Shown: in pieces, positions 1 to 6,210 of the stretch | How positions within the stretch are numbered: position 1 is the first letter of the stretch | How the letters are laid out: every line of letters starts with the position of its first letter | Made by a program: the position numbers and the translations under genes | Notes under the pieces: generated by a model | Databases searched by the model: none | Told to the model about the DNA's origin: nothing | Seen by the model: the letters and a program-made list of their open reading frames with translations, nothing else | From: Comamonadaceae bacterium | GTDB taxonomy: Bacteria > Pseudomonadota > Gammaproteobacteria > Burkholderiales > Burkholderiaceae_C | Length of the DNA stretch: 6,444 bases | Assembly (NCBI GenBank): GCA_947454585.1 | Contig: CANGML010000103.1 | Location: 1-6,444 of the forward strand | Direction of reading: 5' to 3'

Positions 1-644
1 AATATTTAGAGCACAACCAGATTACTTATGGCGGTCACATGGCCGCCGCGATGGCTCTGATGGAGTCACCCGCCATCATCTTGGCGGTCATTTTTGCCAA
101 CACCTTAAGGCAAAAAAGTGGCGACCAGAACACGCTTGATCAGCCATCCAGCGCATCACTGCGCAAGATACTCCACGAGTCATTTACCGATGGCGCTCAA
201 CTGCTGCTGTTGGGTGCCATGGTCATTGGACTCGTGACGGGCGAGACGGGACAAGCGGCCATGCAACCGTTTTCTGGCGACTTGTTCAAAGGCATGTTGT
301 CATTTTTTCTGTTGGACATGGGGTTGATGACGGCCAGAAACTTTCCACAAATTAAACAGCAACCTCCATGGCTGATTGGCTATGCGGTGCTGGGTCCTTT
401 GACGCATGCGGGTATTGCATTGCTCTTGGGCTGGGCGCTCGGCTTACCGCAAGGAGACACCACGCTGTTGATGGTGCTCGCCGCCAGCGCCTCTTACATT
501 GCGGTACCCGCTGTTCTCCGCTACGCCCTCCCTGAAGCCAACCCCTCGCTTTATTTCAGCCTCTCGCTTGGGGTGACCTTCCCCCTCAACATCTTATTTG
601 GCATCCCTCTGTACGCTGAATGTGCACAGCGGATCCTCGGTTAA
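1..644 (+). CDS. SbtA-family sodium-dependent bicarbonate permease, 5'-truncated by the window edge
   Basis: This is the C-terminal part of an inner-membrane permease of the SbtA (DUF897) family; characterised members import bicarbonate with sodium. The frame is open from the first complete codon at position 3 and reads into GGHMAAAMALMESPAII, so the ATG at 39 is internal and the true start lies upstream. About 214 residues are visible, ending in TAA at 642-644. Hydrophobic segments include the MALMESPAIILAVIFAN region, AQLLLLGAMVIGLVTG, LFKGMLSFFLLDMGLMTA, WLIGYAVLGPLTHAGIALLL, and the family-typical stretches LAASASYIAVPAVLRYALPE and PSLYFSLSLGVTFPLNILFG. These match the second half of a roughly ten-helix transporter. 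No SbtB-like (PII-type) partner gene follows; a DUF6671-type gene begins four bases downstream, suggesting co-transcription. The family call is firm. Bicarbonate as the substrate in this probably heterotrophic organism is inference from the family. Confidence 0.9.
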   Translation, partial: YLEHNQITYGGHMAAAMALMESPAIILAVIFANTLRQKSGDQNTLDQPSSASLRKILHESFTDGAQLLLLGAMVIGLVTGETGQAAMQPFSGDLFKGMLSFFLLDMGLMTARNFPQIKQQPPWLIGYAVLGPLTHAGIALLLGWALGLPQGDTTLLMVLAASASYIAVPAVLRYALPEANPSLYFSLSLGVTFPLNILFGIPLYAECAQRILG

Positions 645-648
645 TCCC

Positions 649-1491
649 ATGCAAACACGTTACGCAGGCCAAACAGCGGCATTCCTCACACAGCACGGAA
701 AAGAGACCTTGGTCGCCCCTCTTCTTGAGCCCTTCTTAGGCTGCAAAGTCAGGCGAATCGAGGGCTATGACACCGATCAACTCGGCACCTTCAGTGGTGA
801 AGTCAAGCGGCTAGACAATCAAATTGAAACTGCGCGGCAAAAAGCCCGCATCGGCGCCGCGCTCTCGAACTTACCCATAGCCATTGCGAGCGAGGGCGCA
901 TTCATTCCGGATCCCTTGGGTGGCCTGGTGCCTTGGAATATTGAAATCGTTTTATGGCTAGACACAAAATCTGAGTTTGAAGTGATCGGCATCGCGCAAG
1001 GTCCGACGCTGAGTTTGCACAATGCCATTCATACGCTTTCAGAGTTAGAAAGTTTTGCAAAAAATGCGGACTTCCCTGCGCATCACTTGATTCTGAGACC
1101 TCAATCTGAATCAGATCTGAGAATTCATAAGGGCATTGCTGACTGGGATCACTTAAGACAAGCCTTCATAGACTGTCAGAACCAATCGAGCAATGGGCGT
1201 GTTTATGTTGAACATGATCACAGGTCGTTTTGTCACCCCACACGACAAGTCATGATTCAGCGTGCCGTGCAAGATCTGATCCAAAAGTTTCAATCGATTT
1301 GCCCACATTGCACCTCGCCAGGGTTCGCCAAGACAGGGCACACCTCTGGCTTGCCATGTCAACTGTGCGGCAACACAACGAACTTGCCGGTGTCATTCAA
1401 GATGGGTTGCAACCATTGTCAGCACACGGAAGAAATACTGAGCACTGAAAAATCAGCAGATCCAAGATGGTGTGATGTGTGCAACCCTTAG
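649..1491 (+). CDS. DUF6671-type protein with C-terminal zinc-ribbon region; function unknown
   Basis: This is a 280-residue, apparently soluble protein with no signal peptide or membrane segment. I recognise the DUF6671 pattern: YAGQ at 5-8, HGKE at 17-20, DTDxLGTFSGEV at 41-52, ARxKAR at 62-67, ASEGAFIPDP at 80-89, and EHDHRSFCHPTR at 188-199. The C-terminus carries four CxxC knuckles (C218/C221, C237/C240, C254/C257, C275/C278), enough for two zinc sites. No function is established for the family to my knowledge. The order of the N-terminal motifs resembles HAM1/YjjX-type nucleotide hydrolases, which is inference. I chose the ATG at 649 because the family homology begins at once (MQTRYAGQ) and it lies four bases after the upstream stop. 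In-frame GTG 622 and TTG 598 would overlap the permease. There is no clear Shine-Dalgarno sequence, so translational coupling to the permease gene is plausible. Confidence 0.85.
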   Translation: MQTRYAGQTAAFLTQHGKETLVAPLLEPFLGCKVRRIEGYDTDQLGTFSGEVKRLDNQIETARQKARIGAALSNLPIAIASEGAFIPDPLGGLVPWNIEIVLWLDTKSEFEVIGIAQGPTLSLHNAIHTLSELESFAKNADFPAHHLILRPQSESDLRIHKGIADWDHLRQAFIDCQNQSSNGRVYVEHDHRSFCHPTRQVMIQRAVQDLIQKFQSICPHCTSPGFAKTGHTSGLPCQLCGNTTNLPVSFKMGCNHCQHTEEILSTEKSADPRWCDVCNP

Positions 1492-1519
1492 ATGCGTGAC
1501 TGCTTGATTGCGCAATGAA

Positions 1520-1553
1520 AAAGACCTTTAAGAATTGCTCCTTAAAGGTCTTT
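1520..1553 (-). terminator. Hairpin terminator after tRNA-Pro, probably bidirectional
   Basis: A perfect 13-bp inverted repeat (AAAGACCTTTAAG at 1520-1532, its complement at 1541-1553) encloses an 8-base loop. Read on the minus strand, the stem ends in a run of five T (1522-1518), the classical intrinsic terminator layout. It starts 11 bases after the 3' end of the tRNA. On the plus strand the stem ends in TTTC, a weaker tail, but it may also stop transcripts coming from the DUF6671 gene, whose stop is 28 bases upstream. It thus insulates two convergent units. Confidence 0.85.
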
Positions 1554-1564
1554 CAACTGTCTAA

Positions 1565-1641
1565 TGGTCGGTGTGAAAGGATTCGAACCTTCGACCCCTT
1601 GCACCCCATGCAAGTGCGCTACCAGGCTGCGCCACACACCG
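1565..1641 (-). tRNA. tRNA-Pro, anticodon GGG
   Basis: The minus strand folds into a complete 77-nt cloverleaf. The acceptor stem CGGTGTG (1641-1635) pairs with CACACCG (1575-1569), followed by discriminator A and an encoded CCA at 1567-1565. The D arm contains GCGCAGCCTGGTAGCGC. The anticodon stem CTTGC/GCAAG holds the loop ATGGGGT, so the anticodon at positions 34-36 is GGG, with G37 as expected for proline tRNAs. The T arm is GAAGG-TTCGAAT-CCTTT with one G-U pair. It decodes CCC and CCU. The gene starts 25 bases after the merR stop codon, so co-transcription with merR is likely, and it is followed by an intrinsic terminator. Confidence 0.97.
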
Positions 1642-1666
1642 AATCAGGCTTAAATTATAACGCCAC

Positions 1667-2125
1667 TCAATGCAGCTCAGTCAGTAAATCGCGAATTTGT
1701 GACAGCTCTTTGCGCAAGATTTGAACGTCTTCTTCGCTGCTATTCAAGGTCAGCGGTGGTTGCTCCAACGCTGCAAAATGATCGCCCACCCGGTCATCGT
1801 CGATACCATCGTGATCGGGTAAATCAATATCGATCAACTCACCACCACGACGACGATCGCGCTCTGTTTGCACCAATTCTTGAAGCTTGTTGCGCGCACC
1901 TGTGATGGTGAAACCTTGGTCATACAAGAGGTCACGGATGCGACGAATCATCAGCACTTCGTGGTGCTGGTAATAGCGACGGTTCCCGCGACGCTTCATG
2001 GGGCGCAACTGCGTGAACTCCTGCTCCCAATAGCGCAGCACATGTGGCTTGACGCCACAAAGCTCGCTGACTTCACCAATGGTGAAGTAGCGTTTTGCTG
2101 GAATGGGCGGGAGGGATTTCTCCAT
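1667..2125 (-). CDS. MerR-family transcriptional regulator (ihfA-linked type)
   Basis: This is a 152-residue DNA-binding protein. Residues 12-38 (RYFTIGEVSELCGVKPHVLRYWEQEF region) form the MerR winged helix-turn-helix, with the wing at KRRGNRRYY (44-52) and helices following to about residue 87. The middle (95-125) is acidic and probably disordered. Residues 130-151 look like a short amphipathic dimerisation helix. There is only one cysteine (C23) and no effector domain, so it is not a classical metal or drug sensor; its targets are unknown. I chose the ATG at 2125 because MEKSLPPIPAKRYFTIGEV is the natural start for this family. A GTG at 2185 in the same frame would add 20 residues of non-family sequence and run through an inverted repeat. 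No clear ribosome binding site is visible. It lies after ihfA but beyond that gene's terminator, and ahead of tRNA-Pro. Confidence 0.92.
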   Translation of the reverse strand: MEKSLPPIPAKRYFTIGEVSELCGVKPHVLRYWEQEFTQLRPMKRRGNRRYYQHHEVLMIRRIRDLLYDQGFTITGARNKLQELVQTERDRRRGGELIDIDLPDHDGIDDDRVGDHFAALEQPPLTLNSSEEDVQILRKELSQIRDLLTELH

Positions 2126-2168
2126 GAAAATCAGTAGCTTGTAAACGGGAGCGCAGAGGTTACACGAA

Positions 2169-2183
2169 GATTCGGCCCGAATC
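2169..2183. promoter_or_regulatory. Perfect inverted repeat upstream of merR, possible operator
   Basis: GATTCGG-c-CCGAATC is a 7-bp perfect palindrome with one central base, 43 bases upstream of the merR start codon in otherwise non-coding DNA. On the minus strand a poor -35-like ATGTGA and a -10-like TGTAAC (4 of 6 consensus matches) flank it with about 17 bases between them. MerR proteins usually bind such dyads between the promoter hexamers, so autoregulation is conceivable. The promoter match is weak, and the dyad could be chance or a small RNA hairpin. Confidence 0.3.
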
Positions 2184-2207
2184 ACATCTATGCCATGATT
2201 TGTGAAT

Positions 2208-2234
2208 AAAAAAAGAGGCCGGAGGCCTCTTTTT
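2208..2234 (-). terminator. Strong intrinsic terminator after ihfA
   Basis: GAGGCC (2215-2220) and GGCCTC (2224-2229) pair around a three-base GGA loop. The stem extends with five A-T pairs (2210-2214 with 2230-2234). On the minus strand the GC core is followed by seven T (2214-2208). It begins four bases after the ihfA stop codon. The A/T symmetry would also let it act on plus-strand transcripts. It marks the end of the pheS-pheT-ihfA operon and separates it from merR. Confidence 0.93.
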
Positions 2235-2237
2235 AGA

Positions 2238-2573
2238 CTAGTTGTCTACTTTGGAATTACCGTCGCCTTGAATTTGTTCTTTGAGCTTGTGACTGGCATG
2301 AAAAGTCACTGCCCGACGCGCCTCAATGGGGATGGATTCCCCTGTGCGCGGGTTACGCCCAGGGCGAGGCGCTTTGGTGCGAATTTGGAAATTGCCGAAG
2401 CTAGAAATTTTGACATCTGTGCCTTCAACCAGACTTTGCGCGATGAGGTCAAAGAAGGCATCGATCATGTCTTTGGACTCGCGCTTGTTCAAACCAATTT
2501 GTTCAAACAACAAATCAGCCAACTGTGCTTTGGTCAGCGCAGGCGTTTCAAGGCTCTCAAAAGAAAGTTCCAT
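2238..2573 (-). CDS. ihfA: Integration host factor subunit alpha
   Basis: This is a 111-residue member of the HU/IHF family. With IHF beta it forms a heterodimer that bends DNA sharply at specific sites and serves recombination, replication and transcription. Residues 14-55 form the helical dimer body (TKAQLADLLFEQIGLNKRES), KISSFGNF (55-62) is the conserved strand, and RPGRNPRTGE (70-79) is the DNA-contacting arm tip with the intercalating proline at 75. The alpha rather than beta or HU assignment rests on the position directly after pheT, as in enterobacteria, and on overall sequence character. The protein is somewhat longer than the E. coli one (about 99 aa), with a short extra N-terminus. 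The ATG at 2573 is 26 bases after pheT; AAGAGA, about six bases upstream, is a modest Shine-Dalgarno sequence. Confidence 0.96.
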   Translation of the reverse strand: MELSFESLETPALTKAQLADLLFEQIGLNKRESKDMIDAFFDLIAQSLVEGTDVKISSFGNFQIRTKAPRPGRNPRTGESIPIEARRAVTFHASHKLKEQIQGDGNSKVDN

Positions 2574-2599
2574 AGGTTTCTCTTTTTAACGTATCAACA

Positions 2600-5047
2600 T
2601 CAAGCACGCAAACGCGCAGCGACTTGGGTAGTCAACTCGGCGACCACGGCCTGAACCACGCCCTCGATTTGCGCATCGTTCAAGGTCGCTTCATCACTGT
2701 TGAGCGTGAGGCGAACCGCCAAGCTCTTTTCATCCATCGCCATGGCAGCGCTCTCCGCCTTGGGACGGTAGACATCAAACAACACCGCATGGCGCAGCAT
2801 GCCTTGTGTCTTAGCCGCGTGCACCGCAGCCATCAACTGCGCGTGGGTGACACTGTCTTTGACGATGACCGCAATGTCACGCTCCACATTGGGAAACTTA
2901 GCCACGCCGGTCGACTTTGGGATGTTGCGGTGCAACACCGCATCGAGTGAAAGTTCAAACATCACGGGCGCTTGTGTCAAGTCCCAGCCTTGACGCCAGC
3001 GTGGGTGAAGCTCCCCCACATGGCCAACGGCTTTGCCGTTTACCAACACCTTGGCGCAGCGGCCAGGGTGCATGGCAGGATGTTCGGCAGGCTCAAACAG
3101 GGCCACAGCAGGCGCCAGCAAGGCCTCGACATCTGCTTTCACGTCAAAGAAGTCTGCCGCTTGCTCATGGGTGCCCCATTGCAAAGGCGTTGCACTGCCA
3201 AAAGCCATACCCGCCACATGCATGGGCTGATCAAACCCTTGCACGGTCGTATCGGTGTTTTGCACGGAGAGGTCTTTGTGAAACACGCGGCCCATTTCAA
3301 ACACACGCACGCGTGAGGCTTTGCGATCCACGTTGAACTTCACCACGTTGAGCAAGGAGCCCAACAAGGTGGAGCGCATCACGCTCATGTGGCTCGCGAT
3401 GGGGTTGAGCAACTTGATGGGGTTGGCGTTACCTGCCAACTCGTGTTCCCAACGCGCATCCACAAAGCTGTAGTTGATGGTTTCTTGGTAACCCAAGGCG
3501 GCTAAGTGGTGGCGCAACGCGTGTGGGCTGCGTTCAGCCTCCGCACGCACACTGGCCGTGATGGGGGCTAACGGTGGCGTGGTGGGCAGGTGGTTGTAAC
3601 CCACCATGCGCGCTACTTCTTCGATTAGGTCTTCTTCGATTTGCAAATCGAAGCGGAACGAAGGCGGCTGCACGGTGACGGTCCCGCCACCAGAGGTGGC
3701 ATCACCCGACGCTTCGGTCACAGGCAAGCCCAAGCCGCGCAAAGCGTCAGCCACGCGTTGCTGAGTCAAAGGCATGCCAATTATTTTTTCTGCACGTGCC
3801 ACGCGCAGCGTGACAGGCTTGGCCACTGGCATGTTGACGCGCTGGTCGTCAATCGGGCCCACCGTGGTGTGGGGGGTGCCGCAAATATCGATCACCAATT
3901 GCGTGATGCGCTCGATGTGCTCCACCGTCAACTCGGGATCAACCCCTCGCTCAAAGCGGTGGCCCGCATCGGTGCTGAAGTTGAAGCGGCGTGAGCGACC
4001 GGCGATGGCCTTGGGCCACCAAAATGCGGCCTCGATGTAAATGTTTTGTGTTTCATCACTCACCGCTGTGGCGTCGCCACCCATGATGCCGGCGAGGGAC
4101 TCCACTTGATGCGCGTCAGCGATCACGCCCACTTTGTCGTCGACGGTGACGGTGTTGCCGTTCAAGAGTTTGAGCTGTTCACCCGCTTTGCCCCAGCGCA
4201 CCTCCAAACCCCCTTGAATTTTGTCGAGATCAAAAATATGCGAAGGACGGCCCAACTCGAACATCACGTAGTTGGAGATGTCGACCAAGGGGCTGACGCT
4301 GCGTTGGCCGCAGCGAGCCAAGTGGTTCACCATCCAGGCAGGGGTTTGGGCTTGGGTATTGACACCACGCACCACACGGCCGGAGAAACGGCCGCACAAA
4401 TCTGGCGCGCTGATCTTGACAGCCAAGGTGTCTTTAGTTGTCGCGGCGATGCTGGGAAATGTGGGCGCCTTCAAGGGCGCGCCGGTGAGGGCGGACACTT
4501 CACGGGCAATGCCATAGACGCTCAAGCAATGCGCCAAATTGGGCGTGAGCTTGCAAGTGAACAAGGTGTCGTCGAGGTTCAAATACGCGCGAATGTTTTG
4601 ACCCAACGGCGCATCGGCTGGCAACTCCAACAAGCCACCGTGGTCATCGGCAATTTTCAGTTCTTTAGCCGAGCACAACATGCCTTGGCTCTCCACGCCG
4701 CGCAACTTGCCGACTTTGATTTTGAAGGGCTTGCCGTCCTCACCGGGTGGTAGCTCCGCGCCGACAGTGGCACAGGGGATTTTGATCCCCACGCGCGCAT
4801 TGGGAGCGCCGCACACGATGTTGAGCAAGGCGCCCTGCCCCACATCCACTTGGCAGATGCGCAAGCGGTCCGCATCGGGATGCTGCACGGCTTCTTTGAT
4901 TTCACCCACGACGATACCTGTGAAAGGCGGTGCCACGGGCTGGAGTTCTTCCACCTCCAAACCAGCCATGGTCAAGGTGTCGGCCAACTCTTGGGTCGTT
5001 AGTGAGGGGTTGCAAAATTCGCGCAACCAGGATTCGGGAAATTGCAT
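2600..5047 (-). CDS. pheT: Phenylalanyl-tRNA synthetase beta subunit
   Basis: This is the 815-residue large subunit of the cytoplasmic alpha2-beta2 enzyme that charges tRNA-Phe. Domains in order: an N-terminal segment (MQFPESWLREF); an EMAP/OB-fold tRNA-binding domain at about 40-150 (HPDADRLRICQVDVG, IVCGAPNARVG, GMLCSAKEL); the B3/B4 editing domain at about 210-390, with DISNYVMFELGRPSHIFDLD at 256-275 and ESLAGIMGG at 316-324; the B5 domain at about 410-485, with RFDLQIEEDLIEEVARMVGY; the inactive synthetase-like core at about 505-700; and the C-terminal ferredoxin-fold anticodon-binding domain at about 717-815 (KFPNVERDIAVIV). Length is normal for the family, and nothing is broken. The start ATG lies 24 bases after the pheS stop, with only a weak GAG-type ribosome binding site; the stop is TGA at 2600. 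Coupled expression with pheS fits their fixed stoichiometry. Confidence 0.98.
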   Translation of the reverse strand: MQFPESWLREFCNPSLTTQELADTLTMAGLEVEELQPVAPPFTGIVVGEIKEAVQHPDADRLRICQVDVGQGALLNIVCGAPNARVGIKIPCATVGAELPPGEDGKPFKIKVGKLRGVESQGMLCSAKELKIADDHGGLLELPADAPLGQNIRAYLNLDDTLFTCKLTPNLAHCLSVYGIAREVSALTGAPLKAPTFPSIAATTKDTLAVKISAPDLCGRFSGRVVRGVNTQAQTPAWMVNHLARCGQRSVSPLVDISNYVMFELGRPSHIFDLDKIQGGLEVRWGKAGEQLKLLNGNTVTVDDKVGVIADAHQVESLAGIMGGDATAVSDETQNIYIEAAFWWPKAIAGRSRRFNFSTDAGHRFERGVDPELTVEHIERITQLVIDICGTPHTTVGPIDDQRVNMPVAKPVTLRVARAEKIIGMPLTQQRVADALRGLGLPVTEASGDATSGGGTVTVQPPSFRFDLQIEEDLIEEVARMVGYNHLPTTPPLAPITASVRAEAERSPHALRHHLAALGYQETINYSFVDARWEHELAGNANPIKLLNPIASHMSVMRSTLLGSLLNVVKFNVDRKASRVRVFEMGRVFHKDLSVQNTDTTVQGFDQPMHVAGMAFGSATPLQWGTHEQAADFFDVKADVEALLAPAVALFEPAEHPAMHPGRCAKVLVNGKAVGHVGELHPRWRQGWDLTQAPVMFELSLDAVLHRNIPKSTGVAKFPNVERDIAVIVKDSVTHAQLMAAVHAAKTQGMLRHAVLFDVYRPKAESAAMAMDEKSLAVRLTLNSDEATLNDAQIEGVVQAVVAELTTQVAARLRA

Positions 5048-5071
5048 GATGAAACTCGTGTGTGCGTGAAA

Positions 5072-6124
5072 TTATTGGAACTGGCTCAAGAAGCGAATGT
5101 CGCCATCGAAGAACAAGCGCAAATCGTTCACGCCGTAACGCAGCATGGTGAAACGGTCCATGCCCATGCCAAAGGCAAAGCCAATGAATCTCTCTGGGTC
5201 GAGGCCCATGTTGCGCACCACGTTCGGGTGCACTTGGCCTGAGCCCCCCACTTCGAGCCAACGGCCTGCCAACGCGCCGCTTTGGAACTGGATATCAATC
5301 TCAGCGCTGGGCTCGGTGAAGGGGAAGAAACTGGGGCGGAAGCGCAACACCAAGTCATCACTCTCAAAGAAGGTGCGACAAAAATCGGTGATGACCACCT
5401 TGAGGTCTTTGAAGCTCACGTTCTCGCCAATCCACAAGCCTTCGCATTGGTGGAACATGGGCGAGTGGGTGGCATCGCTGTCCACACGGTAGGTGCGGCC
5501 GGGCGCGATGACGCGAATTTCGGGCATGCCTTGACCAGCATCCAGACGCACTTGGTAACGCTTGACGTGTTGCACCGCGTAGCGCACCTGCATGGGGCTG
5601 GTGTGGGTGCGCAACAAATTAGGCGCTTCGGTACTGCCACCTTCCACATAGAAGGTGTCGTGCATGGAACGTGCGGGATGGTCTTCAGGCGTGTTGAGCG
5701 CGGTGAAGTTGAACCAGTCAGTTTCGATCTCTGGGCCTTGGGCCACTGCAAACCCCATCGAACCAAAGATGGCTTCGACACGTTCGAGCGTGATCGACAC
5801 GGGGTGCAAGCCACCCGTCATGCGGGTGCGCCCCGGCAAGGTCACGTCGAGCGCTTCGGCTTTGAGTTGGGTCTCGAGTTCGGCATCAGCCAAGGCTTGG
5901 CGACGCGCTGTGAGCGCCGCTTCAATTGCTTGCTTGGCCACGTTGATGGCAGCACCGGTCGATTTCTTTTCCTCCACGCTCAAAGCAGCCATGCCCTTCA
6001 TCATCTCGGTGATGCGGCCTGACTTGCCCAAGAACTGGGCTTTGGCGTTTTCAAGATCAGCCGGTGTGGTGCTTTGTGCAAACAGGGCCTGGGCACTGGC
6101 GACCAGAGAGTCCAACTCGTTCAT
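5072..6124 (-). CDS. pheS: Phenylalanyl-tRNA synthetase alpha subunit
   Basis: This is the 350-residue catalytic subunit of the synthetase, which activates phenylalanine with ATP and transfers it to tRNA-Phe. The N-terminal about 90 residues form the helical coiled-coil arm that contacts tRNA. The class II core follows: motif 1 around GGLHPVS (104-110), DTFYV (156-160), [12 protein letters not shown] (170-181), motif 2 in [21 protein letters not shown] (209-229), the phenylalanine pocket [10 protein letters not shown] (266-275), and motif 3 in [17 protein letters not shown] (315-331). Ala317 aligns with E. coli Ala294, which restricts the pocket to phenylalanine, so normal specificity is expected. 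The gene ends with TAA and is followed 24 bases later by pheT. No Shine-Dalgarno sequence is apparent before the ATG at 6124. The upstream gap to rplT is 86 bases and is mostly a terminator hairpin. Confidence 0.98.
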   Translation of the reverse strand: MNELDSLVASAQALFAQSTTPADLENAKAQFLGKSGRITEMMKGMAALSVEEKKSTGAAINVAKQAIEAALTARRQALADAELETQLKAEALDVTLPGRTRMTGGLHPVSITLERVEAIFGSMGFAVAQGPEIETDWFNFTALNTPEDHPARSMHDTFYVEGGSTEAPNLLRTHTSPMQVRYAVQHVKRYQVRLDAGQGMPEIRVIAPGRTYRVDSDATHSPMFHQCEGLWIGENVSFKDLKVVITDFCRTFFESDDLVLRFRPSFFPFTEPSAEIDIQFQSGALAGRWLEVGGSGQVHPNVVRNMGLDPERFIGFAFGMGMDRFTMLRYGVNDLRLFFDGDIRFLSQFQ

Positions 6125-6147
6125 AAGAATTTAGGAAATGAGACAAC

Positions 6148-6184
6148 AAAAAAGGGATTGAAGCTGTGTAGCCCCAACCCCTTT
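6148..6184 (-). terminator. Hairpin between rplT and pheS, intrinsic terminator or attenuator
   Basis: On the minus strand AAAGGGGTTGGGGC (6184-6171) pairs with GCTTCAATCCCTTT (6164-6151) around a six-base TACACA loop, giving 14 pairs including three G-U. The stem runs into six T in all (6153-6148). The G-U pairs become A-C mismatches on the plus strand, so the structure works only in the rplT-to-pheS direction. It starts 26 bases after the rplT stop and ends 23 bases before pheS. It probably terminates most rplT transcripts, with partial read-through or an unseen promoter feeding pheST. Confidence 0.8.
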
Positions 6185-6210
6185 ACTCGTGGGTGGTTAA
6201 CCCTTGGCTA

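Noticed and set aside
598..648. N-terminal extension of the DUF6671 protein from TTG 598 or GTG 622
   Set aside because: The extra residues overlap the permease gene and do not look like the family start; the ATG at 649 fits better.
1492..1650. tRNA-Pro 3' end as an integration site for an island on the left
   Set aside because: No repeat of the tRNA 3' end, no integrase and no mobile gene is visible in the 1.5 kb to the left, so there is no support inside the window.
1515..1724. 69-codon open frame on the plus strand across the terminator and tRNA-Pro
   Set aside because: It reads through a hairpin and the complement of a tRNA, so it is chance coding.
2126..2185. N-terminal extension of the MerR protein from GTG 2185
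   Set aside because: The added 20 residues are not family-like and the stretch contains a palindrome and probable promoter region.
2202..2654. 150-codon open frame on the plus strand across ihfA
   Set aside because: It runs through the ihfA terminator and antisense to the intact ihfA and the end of pheT; nothing in its translation looks like a protein family.
4046..4753. 235-codon open frame on the plus strand opposite pheT
   Set aside because: It is fully antisense to the well-conserved pheT, with no recognisable domain and a composition (many His, Gln, Ala, Val) typical of reverse-strand frames in GC-rich genes.
5282..6022. 246-codon open frame on the plus strand opposite pheS
   Set aside because: It is antisense to the class II synthetase core, has no family match by eye, and its length is explained by the codon bias of pheS.
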